A stretch of 64,000 nucleotides of DNA, taken from assembly GCA_025056565.1 (NCBI GenBank), contig JANWWA010000003.1, forward strand, positions 164,263-228,262. Direction: 5' to 3'. The translations under genes and the position numbers were made by a program. Source of the DNA: Chloroherpetonaceae bacterium. Lineage in GTDB: Bacteria > Bacteroidota > Chlorobiia > Chlorobiales > Thermochlorobacteraceae. Under the pieces are notes generated by a model. It was given only the letters and a program-made list of their open reading frames with translations, was not told the origin of the DNA and made no database searches. Positions 29,265 through 39,501 of the stretch are shown here, one piece after another (the stretch's first letter is position 1; every line of letters starts with the position of its first letter).

Positions 29265-30767
29265 ATGGTTCGCACGCGCTTTGCGCCGTCGCCGACGGGC
29301 TATGTCCACGTAGGTGGGCTTCGCACGGCACTCTACAACTACCTCTTTGCCAAGAAACACGGCGGCAAATTCATCTTGCGCATTGAGGATACCGACCAGA
29401 CGCGCCTTGTAGAAGGGGCAATGGAAGGAATTATCAATGTGTTGGAATGGGCAGGTATTGTGCCTGATGAAAGCCCAAAGCATGGGGGTGAGTTTGGTCC
29501 TTACATTCAATCGCAGCGGTTGCAGCTTTACCAAAAGCATTGTGAAGAACTGATTGCCAAGGGGTATGCCTACTATGCGTTTGAGACGCCTGAAGAATTG
29601 GAAGAGATGCGTAAGCTGCAAATCAAGCAGGGATTGCAGCCGAAGTATAACCGTAAGTGGCTGCCAGAGTCAATGGGCGGCACAATGCCAGAGAGCAAAA
29701 TCAAAGCGGCGCTAGAGTCTGGAATGCCCAAAGTGGTGCGAATGAAAATTCCTGACCACCGCACCATCAAAGTAGAGGACAAAATTCGTGGTGTGGTGGA
29801 GTTTGATTCGTCCGTAATTGATGACCAAGTATTGCTGAAAGCCGACGGCTTCCCAACTTACCACCTTGCTGTGGTCGTCGATGACCACTATATGCAGATT
29901 TCACACGTAATTCGCGGCGAAGAGTGGCTGTCCTCGACACCGAAGCATGTCTTGCTCTATGAATTTTTCGGCTGGGAAAAACCAGTCTATGCCCATGTGC
30001 CACTGCTGCTCAATCCTGACCGCACAAAGCTCTCCAAGCGTCAGGGGGATGTAGCTGTTGAGGACTACATCAAGAAAGGTTACAGCAAAGAAGCGCTAGT
30101 CAATTTTGTGGCGCTGCTGGGCTGGAATCCGGGCGGCGGCTCTGAGCAGGAGATTTTCACGATGCAAGAGCTGATTGAGCAATTTTCACTCGAACATGTG
30201 GGTAAGTCTGGCGCAATTTTCAATCTGGAAAAGCTCAGCTGGATTGAAAAACAGCACATTCGCCGCCAGTCGAATGAGGAACTGGCACGACGCATCAAGC
30301 CCATCTTACTCGAGCACTTGAAAACAAAGCCTACAGAAATGCCGCTCGAGAAAATCACCAGCGAAGCCTACCTTGCCGAAGTGGCAGGGCAAATGAAAGA
30401 GCGAGTGGATTTCATACACGAGTTCGTAACATTTAGCAGCTACTACTTCTTCGAGCCCGAAGAGTATGAAGAAGAAGCCGTGCGAAAACGCTGGAAACCA
30501 GAGACAAACGCGCAGCTTATCGCCTTTGCAGAGCGGTTGCGTGCGCTGCCAGACTTCTCCGCACAGGCTATAGAATCGGAACTCAAAGCCTTTGCAGCAT
30601 CGGTCGGCATTAAGGCGGCTGATTTGGTGCACCCAATTCGCTTAGCCGTTACAGGCAGAAGTTTTGGCGCAAGCCTTTACCATCTCTTGGAGACGCTCGG
30701 CAAGGAAACCGTTCTACGCCGCATTGAGCGAGCCGTGCATTCCATCAAGGCTGAACCAGTGGGATAA
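29265..30767 (+). CDS. gltX: Glutamyl-tRNA synthetase
   Basis: 500 residues. The class I HIGH-like motif [20 protein letters not shown] is at residues 6-25 and the KMSKS-like motif [14 protein letters not shown] near residue 250. Between them are the tRNA-acceptor segments [12 protein letters not shown] and [23 protein letters not shown]. The C-terminal helical domain binds the anticodon stem. The start ATG at 29265 gives [10 protein letters not shown], as in the family. It makes Glu-tRNA, which is also the precursor of tetrapyrroles in organisms using the C5 route. No ribosome-binding site is obvious. Confidence 0.97.
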   Translation: MVRTRFAPSPTGYVHVGGLRTALYNYLFAKKHGGKFILRIEDTDQTRLVEGAMEGIINVLEWAGIVPDESPKHGGEFGPYIQSQRLQLYQKHCEELIAKGYAYYAFETPEELEEMRKLQIKQGLQPKYNRKWLPESMGGTMPESKIKAALESGMPKVVRMKIPDHRTIKVEDKIRGVVEFDSSVIDDQVLLKADGFPTYHLAVVVDDHYMQISHVIRGEEWLSSTPKHVLLYEFFGWEKPVYAHVPLLLNPDRTKLSKRQGDVAVEDYIKKGYSKEALVNFVALLGWNPGGGSEQEIFTMQELIEQFSLEHVGKSGAIFNLEKLSWIEKQHIRRQSNEELARRIKPILLEHLKTKPTEMPLEKITSEAYLAEVAGQMKERVDFIHEFVTFSSYYFFEPEEYEEEAVRKRWKPETNAQLIAFAERLRALPDFSAQAIESELKAFAASVGIKAADLVHPIRLAVTGRSFGASLYHLLETLGKETVLRRIERAVHSIKAEPVG

Positions 30768-30885
30768 AAATAGCGCGGTGGCAACAGGGCCTTCAAGCGA
30801 AGGTGAGCGACGCTAAGCATGCTTCGTGCAGTCACTGCGAGTGCTTCTTTCTGAGCAAAGGAGTCTATCTCTGCAAGAAAAGTGT

Positions 30886-30893
30886 TACTTTTG
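30886..30893 (+). promoter_or_regulatory. Promoter-like -7 box TACTTTTG for nuoE
   Basis: TAnnTTTG in the 195-bp gap between gltX and nuoE, 69 bp before the nuoE start and in its direction. Confidence 0.4.
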
Positions 30894-30962
30894 TAGAAAG
30901 TCTTTGCATAGTTAGAGCATCGTTGAAGTTTCTGAACCAACACTACTGCAGTACGACGAAGT

Positions 30963-31571
30963 ATGACAAACACACCTGAGCATGGACATCGCAACGGAAA
31001 GCAGCAGCGCTTTGCACCGGGCACACACGGCGATAGCTTAGAACCTGCCACAGGTATTCAAGAATTTCACTTGCGGCATGCTGAAGACCCCACTAAAATT
31101 TTCTTTACCGAAGAAGACAAGCGAAAAATTCAGGAATTCATTGCGCGCTATCCCGCAAAAGAATCGGCTGTAATGCCTGCACTGTGGTATGCACAAGAGA
31201 AATTTGGTTGGCTCTCAATTGAAGCCCTCAACCTCGTGGCGGATACCATTCCGATGCCGCGCGCCGATGTCTATGGCGTCGCCAGCTTCTACACCATGTA
31301 TTGGAAAAAGCCAATGGGCAAGACGCACCTTGCCATCTGCACCAACATTTCTTGTATGCTTTGCGGGGCATATGAACTTTACAACTACATCAAAAAAACA
31401 TATCGGATTGGCAACGGAGAAGTAACGCCCGATGGCTTGCTATCGCTGGAAGAAGCAGAGTGTTTAGGTAGCTGCGGCACTGCGCCCGCAATGCAAGTCA
31501 ATAACTACGAGTATGTCGAAAATCTCACGCTCGAAAAGCTCAAGGCGTTTCTGAAAGAGCGCGGTCTGTAG
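30963..31571 (+). CDS. nuoE: NADH-quinone oxidoreductase subunit E-like [2Fe-2S] protein
   Basis: 202 residues. The thioredoxin-like [2Fe-2S] domain starts around residue 60 (ESAVMPALWYAQEKFGWLS, VYGVASFYTMYW). All four cluster Cys are there: C-x4-C in CTNISC and C-x3-C in ECLGSCGTAPAM. The first ~55 residues are a Gly/Thr/His-rich leader not needed for the fold. NuoE carries cluster N1a of complex I, next to NuoF; standing alone, such proteins also serve NAD-dependent hydrogenases and formate dehydrogenases. No other complex I gene is in the window. Convergent with the large outer-membrane protein gene. Confidence 0.88.
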   Translation: MTNTPEHGHRNGKQQRFAPGTHGDSLEPATGIQEFHLRHAEDPTKIFFTEEDKRKIQEFIARYPAKESAVMPALWYAQEKFGWLSIEALNLVADTIPMPRADVYGVASFYTMYWKKPMGKTHLAICTNISCMLCGAYELYNYIKKTYRIGNGEVTPDGLLSLEEAECLGSCGTAPAMQVNNYEYVENLTLEKLKAFLKERGL

Positions 31572-31624
31572 GTGAAATGAGTGGCTTGCCTATTCAATCC
31601 CACTGACGCATAGCCGAGCATAAC

Positions 31625-33976
31625 CTAATTCAAAATCAGCCAACTGATACCAAAGCGAATCGCACGAGGCGGAAGCGGGAAAATCGGGGCGCGAATGAGT
31701 GCCAGTCCGGGCAAATTTTCCCACATCAGAAAAGCCGTTGCACTGCCAATTTTTGCCCAAACCTGAAAATCAACTCGCCCAGAAAGTCCCTGCACGCCAA
31801 ATTGAAGGTTGTTATCAACATACTCGCCTCTGCCGCGCTCGTAGAGATTGAAGTAAAAAATAGTCTGTCGCTCACTGTTGCGCAGTGATGCGGAAAAGTC
31901 TGAAAAGGCAAACCCTGCAAAGCCAATTTTTAGGTCTAATGCGCCTCGAAAGAGCTTGTCGTGAAAAAAGAGACCAAAGCTGCCATAAATGCGTGGCAAG
32001 TAAAAAATGCGGCTGGTGGTCGTGTCAATGAAGTCATCAATGCGCTGAAAAGTAAAGCCCACTTCATACTCACGGTCAGGGGCAGGCACCATAGTGTAGT
32101 TCAACACAAAAGTGGCATCAAGAAAACCCTCGAGTTTCCACAATTGCGTTTTGAGACTGATGCCCACGCCTGTGTAAGTCAGGGACAGATCTTTCAGCGG
32201 ACGAAATTCACCACGATACTCGACACGCACCGTGTCCAACTGACGCAGCGCTTGCACAACCGCAATGGGTGAGAAGACTTGATTGTTCAGAAACGACACA
32301 CGTAGGCTGAGGAGACTATCAAGCTGCAGCAAGCTACCCGCTTCGAATTGGCGAATAAGCTCACTTTGCCAGTCCAGCGAGCCTTGCAAACGGTCGTCAC
32401 GCGAAAAAACCTCTTGGAGCGTGGCAAAGCGCGTGGTAAAAGAGGCGTTGAGAAAACCACCAAGACTGGAGGAACGCGCAAGTGGCAACGGGAAAGCAAT
32501 TTCACCACCAAAGCCGCTGTTAAGTGCTGTGCCCGTAAAATCATTTCCACCCGTTTGACTGACAGATGTCGTAAGCCAACTAAGTGCACCGCCTACTTCT
32601 AAATCTTGCCCAAAAAGCAATTTTTCTAAGCGCAATTTGCCTCCCGCATTGAGGTCGAATGTGGCAACCGTTGGCAAAAAGAGTGTGTCACCTGCTGAAT
32701 TGCGTAGCGTGTTTTGTGAATGCACACGGTCAAAGAGCAAGGTAGCTTTTCCTTGCAGCGAAAGAATCCAGAGCTTTAAGGCTTGCTTTGCGCCAAAGCC
32801 AAGACGGGAGGTGTTCTCAAGGTCAGAAAACGGCAAAATTTGATAGACCGTATCGGGGCGAGTTTTCACAAACTTACGCTCAAAGCGAGCCAAATATGCC
32901 CAGACCTTGAACAAATTGAGTGAATCTTGCATAAACGGTAGCGCAGTTTGAAACTCGCCCTTGATGACACTGAGAAATAAATCACGTCGCGTGAATTGAT
33001 TAACGATAACAGCATTTCGAGAGTCCAGTCTATCAATAAACCCGAGACTTTGCATGAGGTCAATGCCGCCAAAAGGAAGCATACTAACCGTGTGGTTCTC
33101 AATTGCTAGCGTGGCGAAAGTGCGTTCCGAGAAGTGGTAACGAAGCCGACTGCGAATGTAATTGCCAAGACTGTTAGAGCCAAATCGCTCTATGCCGATT
33201 GCATTGAGGTTGGAATAATTGCCGTCTGTGCCCTCGTATTTGTAACCAGCATAGAAGTTAAGTCGCTCAGAAAGATTGAGCGAAAAAGTAAAGTCGAACT
33301 TGGTGGTGATGCCTGCAAATTGGAAATAGCGTGCCTTCACATAGCCTTTTAGTGCAGTAAGGCGCTGCGTATGGGATTCCAAGACTTGCGGTGCCGATGA
33401 CTCTGCAAGCGCACGGTAACCTGTAAAAAAGGAAAGTCGTGAAAAAGACTCACTGGAAAGAAAGTTGAACGGTGCAATTCGCATAACCGGGTCGTTGAGT
33501 AAAATTTCATCTAGCAAGATGTGTTGCTGGCGCATTCCCAAGCCGCCATACAGGAGTTCGTTGATTTGACCAAACTCGCTTTTGTCGCGCAGGTAAAAGT
33601 GTGCTTGCTCGGCAAAGTAGTCTTCCACAAAGCGATGGTAGAGCATATCCCGCATAGAGTCGCGCACAAGGTAAGGCGTGGCAAATAGTGATGGCGTCTC
33701 ATAGAACTTGTAGAAAAGACGCAGCGAATCCATCGGCGAGAGTGGTTTTGCTGCTTTGGGAGCAGTAGCAGAAGACACTGTGCCGACAAGTGTATCTACT
33801 GCCAGCGTATCAGGCAACAGCACTGGTGGCATGATTGCTTGGGGAAGTGTATCAGGCTGAGCCTGCACAAGCAAATGTGTGCAAGAAGAAAAAGGAACAC
33901 GATAAGCAGACGCTTTGTTGAAAAAAGAGAACAGTAAAAGCGCAAGAATGGTTAGTTGCAATATGCCTTTGAGCAT
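31625..33976 (-). CDS. Large outer-membrane beta-barrel protein, putative porin-like
   Basis: 783 residues. A signal peptide starts at the ATG at 33976 (MLKGILQLTILALLLFSFF). A proline/serine-rich linker (DTLPQAIMPPVLLPDTLA) leads to a long stretch of alternating hydrophobic strands with aromatic girdles and ends with IRFGISWLILN. By plan it resembles the putative porin family (Porin_10-like) of Bacteroidota/Chlorobi, and the phrase EGTDGNYSNLNAIGIERFGS is typical of such barrels. There is no TonB box or plug domain. Substrate unknown. It is divergent from ftsH across 190 bp. Confidence 0.68.
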   Translation of the reverse strand: MLKGILQLTILALLLFSFFNKASAYRVPFSSCTHLLVQAQPDTLPQAIMPPVLLPDTLAVDTLVGTVSSATAPKAAKPLSPMDSLRLFYKFYETPSLFATPYLVRDSMRDMLYHRFVEDYFAEQAHFYLRDKSEFGQINELLYGGLGMRQQHILLDEILLNDPVMRIAPFNFLSSESFSRLSFFTGYRALAESSAPQVLESHTQRLTALKGYVKARYFQFAGITTKFDFTFSLNLSERLNFYAGYKYEGTDGNYSNLNAIGIERFGSNSLGNYIRSRLRYHFSERTFATLAIENHTVSMLPFGGIDLMQSLGFIDRLDSRNAVIVNQFTRRDLFLSVIKGEFQTALPFMQDSLNLFKVWAYLARFERKFVKTRPDTVYQILPFSDLENTSRLGFGAKQALKLWILSLQGKATLLFDRVHSQNTLRNSAGDTLFLPTVATFDLNAGGKLRLEKLLFGQDLEVGGALSWLTTSVSQTGGNDFTGTALNSGFGGEIAFPLPLARSSSLGGFLNASFTTRFATLQEVFSRDDRLQGSLDWQSELIRQFEAGSLLQLDSLLSLRVSFLNNQVFSPIAVVQALRQLDTVRVEYRGEFRPLKDLSLTYTGVGISLKTQLWKLEGFLDATFVLNYTMVPAPDREYEVGFTFQRIDDFIDTTTSRIFYLPRIYGSFGLFFHDKLFRGALDLKIGFAGFAFSDFSASLRNSERQTIFYFNLYERGRGEYVDNNLQFGVQGLSGRVDFQVWAKIGSATAFLMWENLPGLALIRAPIFPLPPRAIRFGISWLILN

Positions 33977-34165
33977 TGAGCGAAAGCGCCGTTTGCAAAA
34001 CAGCAAATAGTTTGGCAATATAAGGCATCTTTACTAATTGCTCTCGAGTGCAAGTAGCAGAAGGAGGCGAGCACAGAGAGTAACCAAATGTGGAAAAGTT
34101 ACGAATAGAAACGCAAAGATGCTCTAAGCCAGAGAACTTACAACCTGCAAAGAAAGGAAATTTTT

Positions 34166-36217
34166 ATGGCAAACAATTTTTTTGACTTTAACGACGACAG
34201 CAACGACAAGCCGCGCAAGGAAAAAAACAAGTTTCCGACGGCAATCTGGTATGTGATGGCCATCCTTATCTTGATTGGCATTCAGATTACGTTTCTGTGG
34301 TCAAACACCACGACTGAACTGCCTTACAGCCAGTTCCGAAAAGAGCTGGAGCGTGGCAACGTAGAATCAGTGAAAATTTCGCCCACTCGAACATGGGTGC
34401 GCACAAAGGAAGAGCTGGTGTTCTCCAATCCGCCCAATTCCCTAATGCGAGCACGCCCAGCAACCAAAGAATTCTACACCATTGCCCCAATGACGCTGGC
34501 AAACAATGAATTCGTCAAAGAACTGGAAGAAAAGGGCGTCAAGTATCAGTTTGTGCAAGATGGCAACTGGTTCACCGATATGCTCCAGTGGATTTTCCCA
34601 TTTATCATTCTACTGGGCATTTGGATGTTTGTCTTCCGACGAATGAACCCCAACTCTCAGGTGATGAACATTGGCAAAAATAAAGCTGCCCTGTATGAAG
34701 AGCCAGCGGATGGCAACCGCATTACCTTCAAAGATGTCGCAGGCTTAGAGGAAGCCAAAGAAGAGGTAATGGAAATCGTAGAGTTTCTTAAAGATCCGAA
34801 AAAATTCACCAAGTTAGGCGGCAAGTTGCCCAAGGGTGTGCTACTGGTTGGACCTCCAGGAGCTGGCAAGACTTTGATGGCAAAAGCGGTTGCAGGTGAA
34901 GCAGGCGTGCCATTTTTCTCGCTTTCTGGCTCTGACTTTGTGGAGATGTTCGTAGGTGTCGGCGCTGCACGCGTGCGCGACCTATTCCGCACCGCTAAGG
35001 AGAAAGCACCATGCATTATCTTCATTGATGAAATTGATGCAGTCGGTCGCTCTCGTGGCAAGGGAATGATGATGGGCATCAATGATGAGCGTGAAAACAC
35101 TTTGAACCAGCTACTGGTCGAGATGGACGGTTTTGCGACCGACAAAGGCGTGATTATTATGGCTGCGACGAACCGTCCAGACGTGCTCGACCCTGCCCTC
35201 TTGCGCCCCGGACGCTTCGATCGCCAAATCGTGATTGACAAGCCAGACCTCAATGGGCGTATTGATATTTTCAAGGTGCATACAAAGAATATCCCACTGG
35301 CAAAAGATGTCGATATTCGTGCCTTAGCCGCTCAAACGCCGGGCTTTGCAGGAGCAGAAATTGCCAACGTGTGCAATGAGGCAGCTTTGTTAGCGTCAAG
35401 ACGCGGCAAAGATGCTGTGGAGATGATTGATTTTCAGGACGCAATTGAACGCGTCATTGCAGGCTTAGAGAAGAAAAATAAAGTCATCAATCCGAAGGAA
35501 AAGCGGATTGTGGCCTATCACGAATCGGGTCACGCTATCGTAAGCTGGCTATTGCCCGGCTGCGACCCACCGCAGAAAGTAACTATCGTGCCACGTGGCG
35601 TAAGCGCCTTAGGCTATACGCTGAATACGCCACTCGAAGACCGCTACTTGATGACACGTGAAGAACTCTTTGACCGAATCTGCGGCTTGTTAGGCGGTCG
35701 TGTAGCCGAAGAGATTGTCTTCGGAGAAATCTCAACTGGTGCGCAAAATGACCTCGAGCGTGTAACGGATATTGCATACAGTATGGTTGCGATCTATGGA
35801 ATGAGCGAAAAACTGGGCTACTTGTCGTTTGCAGACACCAGCAATGCCTTCTTGCAGGGCATTGGAATTGAGAAACGATATGGCTCTGAGATTGCGCATC
35901 TGATTGACTCCGAAGTCAAGCGAATTGTCGATGAAGCGCGTGAGCGGACACGGAAACTGCTCACCGAAAACCGCGACAAACTGGAGCAAATGGCACAGGA
36001 GTTACTGAAGCGTGAAGTGCTCACTGCAAAGGATATTGAAGAAATTTTAGGCAAACGACCTAATCCTGACGATGGTCTTGGAAGAGAAGAGCGCGCCGCA
36101 CCACGAAGTGAAGCCAGTCACGAACCTGTGGCAGTAGGCACCATGTCAAGTGAAGAGCGTGCCGAGTTGGAGGCGGCAGTAGAGAGAATTAAAGCAAAAC
36201 GGGCTTTGGAAAACTGA
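34166..36217 (+). CDS. ftsH: ATP-dependent zinc metalloprotease FtsH
   Basis: 683 residues. Two membrane segments ([20 protein letters not shown] and [16 protein letters not shown]) bracket a small periplasmic domain. The AAA+ module has Walker [13 protein letters not shown] near residue 228, Walker [16 protein letters not shown], and the second region of homology [20 protein letters not shown]. The zinc site HESGH lies near residue 451, with a conserved Asp downstream ([14 protein letters not shown]). Membrane quality-control protease that degrades misassembled membrane proteins and regulators. The start has an AAAGGAAA-like ribosome-binding site. acyP follows 15 bp later. Confidence 0.97.
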   Translation: MANNFFDFNDDSNDKPRKEKNKFPTAIWYVMAILILIGIQITFLWSNTTTELPYSQFRKELERGNVESVKISPTRTWVRTKEELVFSNPPNSLMRARPATKEFYTIAPMTLANNEFVKELEEKGVKYQFVQDGNWFTDMLQWIFPFIILLGIWMFVFRRMNPNSQVMNIGKNKAALYEEPADGNRITFKDVAGLEEAKEEVMEIVEFLKDPKKFTKLGGKLPKGVLLVGPPGAGKTLMAKAVAGEAGVPFFSLSGSDFVEMFVGVGAARVRDLFRTAKEKAPCIIFIDEIDAVGRSRGKGMMMGINDERENTLNQLLVEMDGFATDKGVIIMAATNRPDVLDPALLRPGRFDRQIVIDKPDLNGRIDIFKVHTKNIPLAKDVDIRALAAQTPGFAGAEIANVCNEAALLASRRGKDAVEMIDFQDAIERVIAGLEKKNKVINPKEKRIVAYHESGHAIVSWLLPGCDPPQKVTIVPRGVSALGYTLNTPLEDRYLMTREELFDRICGLLGGRVAEEIVFGEISTGAQNDLERVTDIAYSMVAIYGMSEKLGYLSFADTSNAFLQGIGIEKRYGSEIAHLIDSEVKRIVDEARERTRKLLTENRDKLEQMAQELLKREVLTAKDIEEILGKRPNPDDGLGREERAAPRSEASHEPVAVGTMSSEERAELEAAVERIKAKRALEN

Positions 36218-36232
36218 AACCTGCAGTGTCAA

Positions 36233-36511
36233 ATGCAAACGCGTGTCTATGCGATTGTCTCAGGTAGGGTGCAAGGCGTAGGCTATCGCTGGTTTATTCA
36301 GCATCATGCCGAGCAACTGGGACTATCGGGCTATGTGCGCAACTTGCCCGATGGGCGCGTAGAAATGGAATTGCAAGGCGAGACCGCAATGGTGGAAGCC
36401 TTACTGGAAAAAGCGCGCATCGGTCCGTGGGCAGCGCAAGTGAGCAGCTTGAAAACGGAGGTGCGGCCTGTGCAGCCACTGGCGCAACCATTTTTCGAGA
36501 TTCGCCGATAA
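36233..36511 (+). CDS. acyP: Acylphosphatase
   Basis: 92 residues, the standard size. The family pattern is complete: YAIVSGRVQGVGYRWFIQHHAEQLGLSG, with the catalytic Arg in GRVQGVGYR and Asn in VRNLPDGRVEMELQG. It hydrolyses carboxyl-phosphate bonds such as acetyl phosphate or 1,3-bisphosphoglycerate. Start 15 bp after the ftsH stop, so probably the same transcript. Confidence 0.95.
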   Translation: MQTRVYAIVSGRVQGVGYRWFIQHHAEQLGLSGYVRNLPDGRVEMELQGETAMVEALLEKARIGPWAAQVSSLKTEVRPVQPLAQPFFEIRR

Positions 36512-36571
36512 AACATTTGCCACCTGAAAAGTGGCATTTAATAATCAATCGCATTGAAAAAGGAGGGAAGT

Positions 36572-36772
36572 ATGACTCGCATGCAAGGCTTGCTCATTGG
36601 CGCAATTTCGTTTGCAGCCGGTGTCGCAATTGGAATGCTCTTTGCGCCAAAATCAGGCAGAGAACTCCGCCAAGAGCTGCGTGAAACCGCTAAGAAACTT
36701 CCAGACCTATACGACGACCTCAAACTCCCAAAAGTCTCATCAAGCGAGATTGAGCGAGAGCTGGTCAAGTAA
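36572..36772 (+). CDS. YtxH-domain small membrane protein
   Basis: 66 residues. A membrane segment (LLIGAISFAAGVAIGMLFAP) is followed by KSGRELRQELRET, the YtxH pattern, and an amphipathic tail. The ATG at 36572 follows an AAAGGAGGG ribosome-binding site (from 36560), which outranks the upstream TTG. YtxH proteins are stress-linked in Bacillus; here the role is unknown. It lies 60 bp downstream of acyP and ends 3 bp before the convergent YbbR gene. Confidence 0.82.
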   Translation: MTRMQGLLIGAISFAAGVAIGMLFAPKSGRELRQELRETAKKLPDLYDDLKLPKVSSSEIERELVK

Positions 36773-36775
36773 CGC

Positions 36776-37702
36776 TTAGCGCCGCAAGATATACTGTAGC
36801 CGCTCTGGATACTGGTGGAGCACTTTGAGTCGTTCTGGCAAAATCACGGTTGGTTGGACAGAGCCTGTGGTGTCGCTGAGCACATCGTAGTATCGGACAA
36901 AAGCAGTAATTTGTTCAGTGCGCAGCGTCTCTAAATCGCTCACAGCCCCACCAACCGTGAGCTTGATTTTGTTTGGAATAAGCGTAACCGATGCTTCGGC
37001 AGAAGCTTGGACCAGCTGAACAGGGATGTCGGCAAATTCAATCTGGGCGAGCTTGTCTGAAATGCCTGTAAGCGTAACTTGGCTGGGGGAAATGTGAAGA
37101 TGCGGCGCAAAGCGACTGTCGGATACTGTGGCACGAATCGAAAAGTTACCCTTCAGGTTGTTACTTTGTGGCACAACTTGCAAATACTCAATAGGTTCAA
37201 CCAAGCTAAGGGCCCCCGTAACGGTTGCGCTATCAGGGTTGAGTTGATAGCTTACAATAACATATCCACTGGCAGGTGTAATAGTCTGAGCAAGGCGTAG
37301 CGGCACCACCTTCGTAACCTTTTTTTCCAGCTCGACAACCAGCACAGGTGGCTGAACATCGAGCACCGTCAGCCCTTCTGGAAATGGCTTAATGTATTGT
37401 GCGGCATTAGGCACGGTTTCAATCGTAAGGCTGGGGCGCTGTAGCTCATTAGCAAGGTCAATTGACCACTCAGGGCGATTGAGATAGAGTGAGAGAATTT
37501 TCCAGCCCTCACCTGATACCTTCACTTCAATTTGCTTGGGCAAAGTGCTGCGGACAGCCAAGGACGAGCGTTCCATCTTTACCGAAAGCGGAATCAACTG
37601 CGTGGCAACATAGCGTTTGGACATTGCAACGAAGATCCACGCCAGCATAGCAAATAGTGCAGCACCAGTTAGTGCAGGAACTCGAGCCAGAAGTTGCCGC
37701 AT
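36776..37702 (-). CDS. YbbR-like domain protein
   Basis: 308 residues. One N-terminal membrane helix (LTGAALFAMLAWIFVAM) is followed by repeated YbbR-type beta units: LPKQIEVKVSGEGWKIL, PSQVTLTGISDKLAQIEF and TVGGAVSDL with the typical LxVxG(I/S)xxxL turn. In Firmicutes, CdaR of this fold regulates diadenylate cyclase CdaA; no cdaA-like gene is adjacent here. The ATG at 37702 is used; a GTG directly upstream is equally open. Confidence 0.75.
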   Translation of the reverse strand: MRQLLARVPALTGAALFAMLAWIFVAMSKRYVATQLIPLSVKMERSSLAVRSTLPKQIEVKVSGEGWKILSLYLNRPEWSIDLANELQRPSLTIETVPNAAQYIKPFPEGLTVLDVQPPVLVVELEKKVTKVVPLRLAQTITPASGYVIVSYQLNPDSATVTGALSLVEPIEYLQVVPQSNNLKGNFSIRATVSDSRFAPHLHISPSQVTLTGISDKLAQIEFADIPVQLVQASAEASVTLIPNKIKLTVGGAVSDLETLRTEQITAFVRYYDVLSDTTGSVQPTVILPERLKVLHQYPERLQYILRR

Positions 37703-37728
37703 CACTGCAAAGTCTGAGGTCTATCCTT

Positions 37729-37760
37729 GAAAAGAAAAAGGCAACGCCAAATGGGTTGCC
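37729..37760 (-). terminator. Rho-independent terminator
   Basis: On the minus strand, GGCAAC pairs with GTTGCC across an 9-nt loop (37740-37760), followed at once by TTTTTCTTTTC (37739-37729). It ends transcription of the TlpA-like thioredoxin gene before the YbbR gene. Confidence 0.75.
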
Positions 37761-37789
37761 TAAGGTGTGAGAAAATGGTCTGCTGTCGC

Positions 37790-38320
37790 CTACTGAATTG
37801 CGCGCTGAATTGCTGCTTCAAACGTGCGCTTGTCGCGTGCGCCGACAAATGCTTCAATAATTTCACCTTTTCTGTTAATTACAAACGAGGTGGGAATACC
37901 GCGAATTTGACCGCCCTCTACGAACTTACCATAATCGCTAATCACCTTTTCATCGCCCATCACGACAGGATAGTTCATACCTTGTGCTTTGACAAATGCA
38001 GCAACCTTCTCGGCTCGGTCGTTAATTACAATGCCGATGAAGGTAAATTTGTCTTGATAGGCTTTTTGTAACTCAATCATATCAGGAATTTCAGCACGGC
38101 ATGGTGGACACCAAGTTGCCCAAAAATTGAGAATCACACCTTTGCCTTTGAAGTCCGAAAGGCTGACCTTTTTGCCGTCGAGGGTCTCAAGCGTAAAATT
38201 CGGTGCTGGTGCCGCTGATACCGACAAGTCTGGCGAAGCGGGCACACCAGTATTCCGAACGCGAGTCGGTCCCGTCGCTACAATTGCAACAAGCAAAGCA
38301 GGCAAGATGAAGAGCTTCAT
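37790..38320 (-). CDS. TlpA/ResA-family thiol-disulfide oxidoreductase
   Basis: 176 residues. A signal peptide (LFILPALLVAIVATG) is followed by a thioredoxin domain: APNFTLETLDGKKVSLSDFKGKGV, the active site ATWCPPCRAEIPDM, then GIPTSFVINRKGEI with the cis-Pro. The CPPC-type motif and the ILNFWATWC strand are those of TlpA/ResA proteins, which reduce disulfides in the periplasm, for example in cytochrome c maturation. A terminator follows at 37729-37760. Neighbours give no partner. Confidence 0.9.
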   Translation of the reverse strand: MKLFILPALLVAIVATGPTRVRNTGVPASPDLSVSAAPAPNFTLETLDGKKVSLSDFKGKGVILNFWATWCPPCRAEIPDMIELQKAYQDKFTFIGIVINDRAEKVAAFVKAQGMNYPVVMGDEKVISDYGKFVEGGQIRGIPTSFVINRKGEIIEAFVGARDKRTFEAAIQRAIQ

Positions 38321-38382
38321 TGTGAGTGGTGTTTAGGTTACATTCATTGACGCTTTTAACGAAAGTGTGCGCAAGAAGTTAA

Positions 38383-39501
38383 TCAGAGATTTCCACGCGC
38401 AGCTTGGTCACGCTCAATGGCTTCAAAGAGTGCTTTGAAGTTGCCTTTACCGAAGCTCTTTGAGCCACGCCGCTGAATTATCTCATAAAAGAGCGTTGGA
38501 CGATCTTGCACAGGCTTAGTAAAAATCTGCAGCATATAGCCATACTCATCTTTGTCAACCAAGATGTGCTGGGCTTTCAGCTCTGACAGCGGTTCACGCA
38601 CCTCAGGCACGCGCTCGAGCAGCGTATCGTAGTATGCATCTGGCACGCTAATAAACTCTACCCCGCGTGCACGCATTTCCTTAACGGTGTGAAGAATGTC
38701 GTCTGTAAGCATCGCAATATGCTGAACCCCTGCACCACGATAAAACTGAATATACTCTTCAATCTGAGAGCGCTTTTTCCCCTCTGCAGGTTCATTGATA
38801 GGAATTTTAATTCGCTCCGTGGCATTGGTCATTACTTTGGAACGCAAAGCAGAAAACTCCGTTGAAATGTCTTTGTCGTCAAAGCTTTGGAATTGGTGGA
38901 AATCAAAAACGCGCTCATAGAATTTCACCCACGTTTCCATCTGATTCCAGTCTACATTGCCGACGATATGGTCAATCGCTCTTAGACCAACAGGTGAAGT
39001 CGCCTCAGGTTGGCGAGCAACAAAGCGCGGTAAAAACGCTCGGTAATTTTTTCGCTCAATGAAGCTATGCACCGTGTCGCCAAATGTGCGAACCGTAGCA
39101 CGAATGAGCGTGCCGTGTTCATCAGAGTAGGTAGTGGGCGGCAGCACACTTTCCGCACCCCGAGCAACGACTTGTTCGTACACCCGAGTGGCATCGCCGA
39201 CCTCGAAGGCAATGTCGCGCACGCCATCCCCGTGCCGCTTGATGTGTTCAGCGATTTCGGAGTCAGGTGAAAGTGGGGAGGTAAGCACAAAGCGAATTTT
39301 GCCCTGCTCGAGGAGATAGGATGCCTTTTCACGCTCCCCAGTTTCTGGTCCAGCATAAGCTGTGATGCGAAACCCGAAAAGCGTGCGGTAATAATGCGCC
39401 GCTTGTTTGGCATTGCCTACATAGAACTCAATGTGGTCAAAGTCGCTAAGCTGCAGCGCTTGATTGGATGCAAGGGTGGTGTATTGTTCGAGAACTTGCA
39501 T
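38383..39501 (-). CDS. hpd: 4-Hydroxyphenylpyruvate dioxygenase
   Basis: 372 residues from the ATG at 39501, the usual HPPD length; the ORF extends 49 codons upstream without conserved sequence. Two vicinal-oxygen-chelate domains are seen. The Fe(II) ligands fit AIDHIVGNV (His), GVQHIAMLTDDI (His) and FYEIIQRRG (Glu), with the C-terminal helix GNFKALFEAIERDQ. The enzyme uses O2 to turn 4-hydroxyphenylpyruvate into homogentisate, the second step of tyrosine catabolism, or the first step toward tocopherol-like quinones. It is an O2-consuming enzyme, notable in a Chlorobi-like genome. The box CACTTTTG (39523-39530) is one base from the promoter consensus. No hmgA is adjacent. Confidence 0.94.
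   Translation of the reverse strand: MQVLEQYTTLASNQALQLSDFDHIEFYVGNAKQAAHYYRTLFGFRITAYAGPETGEREKASYLLEQGKIRFVLTSPLSPDSEIAEHIKRHGDGVRDIAFEVGDATRVYEQVVARGAESVLPPTTYSDEHGTLIRATVRTFGDTVHSFIERKNYRAFLPRFVARQPEATSPVGLRAIDHIVGNVDWNQMETWVKFYERVFDFHQFQSFDDKDISTEFSALRSKVMTNATERIKIPINEPAEGKKRSQIEEYIQFYRGAGVQHIAMLTDDILHTVKEMRARGVEFISVPDAYYDTLLERVPEVREPLSELKAQHILVDKDEYGYMLQIFTKPVQDRPTLFYEIIQRRGSKSFGKGNFKALFEAIERDQAARGNL

Noticed and set aside
30768-30962. Palindrome AAGCATGCTT in the gltX-nuoE gap as an operator
   Set aside because: A single short palindrome with no second copy; chance occurrence is likely.
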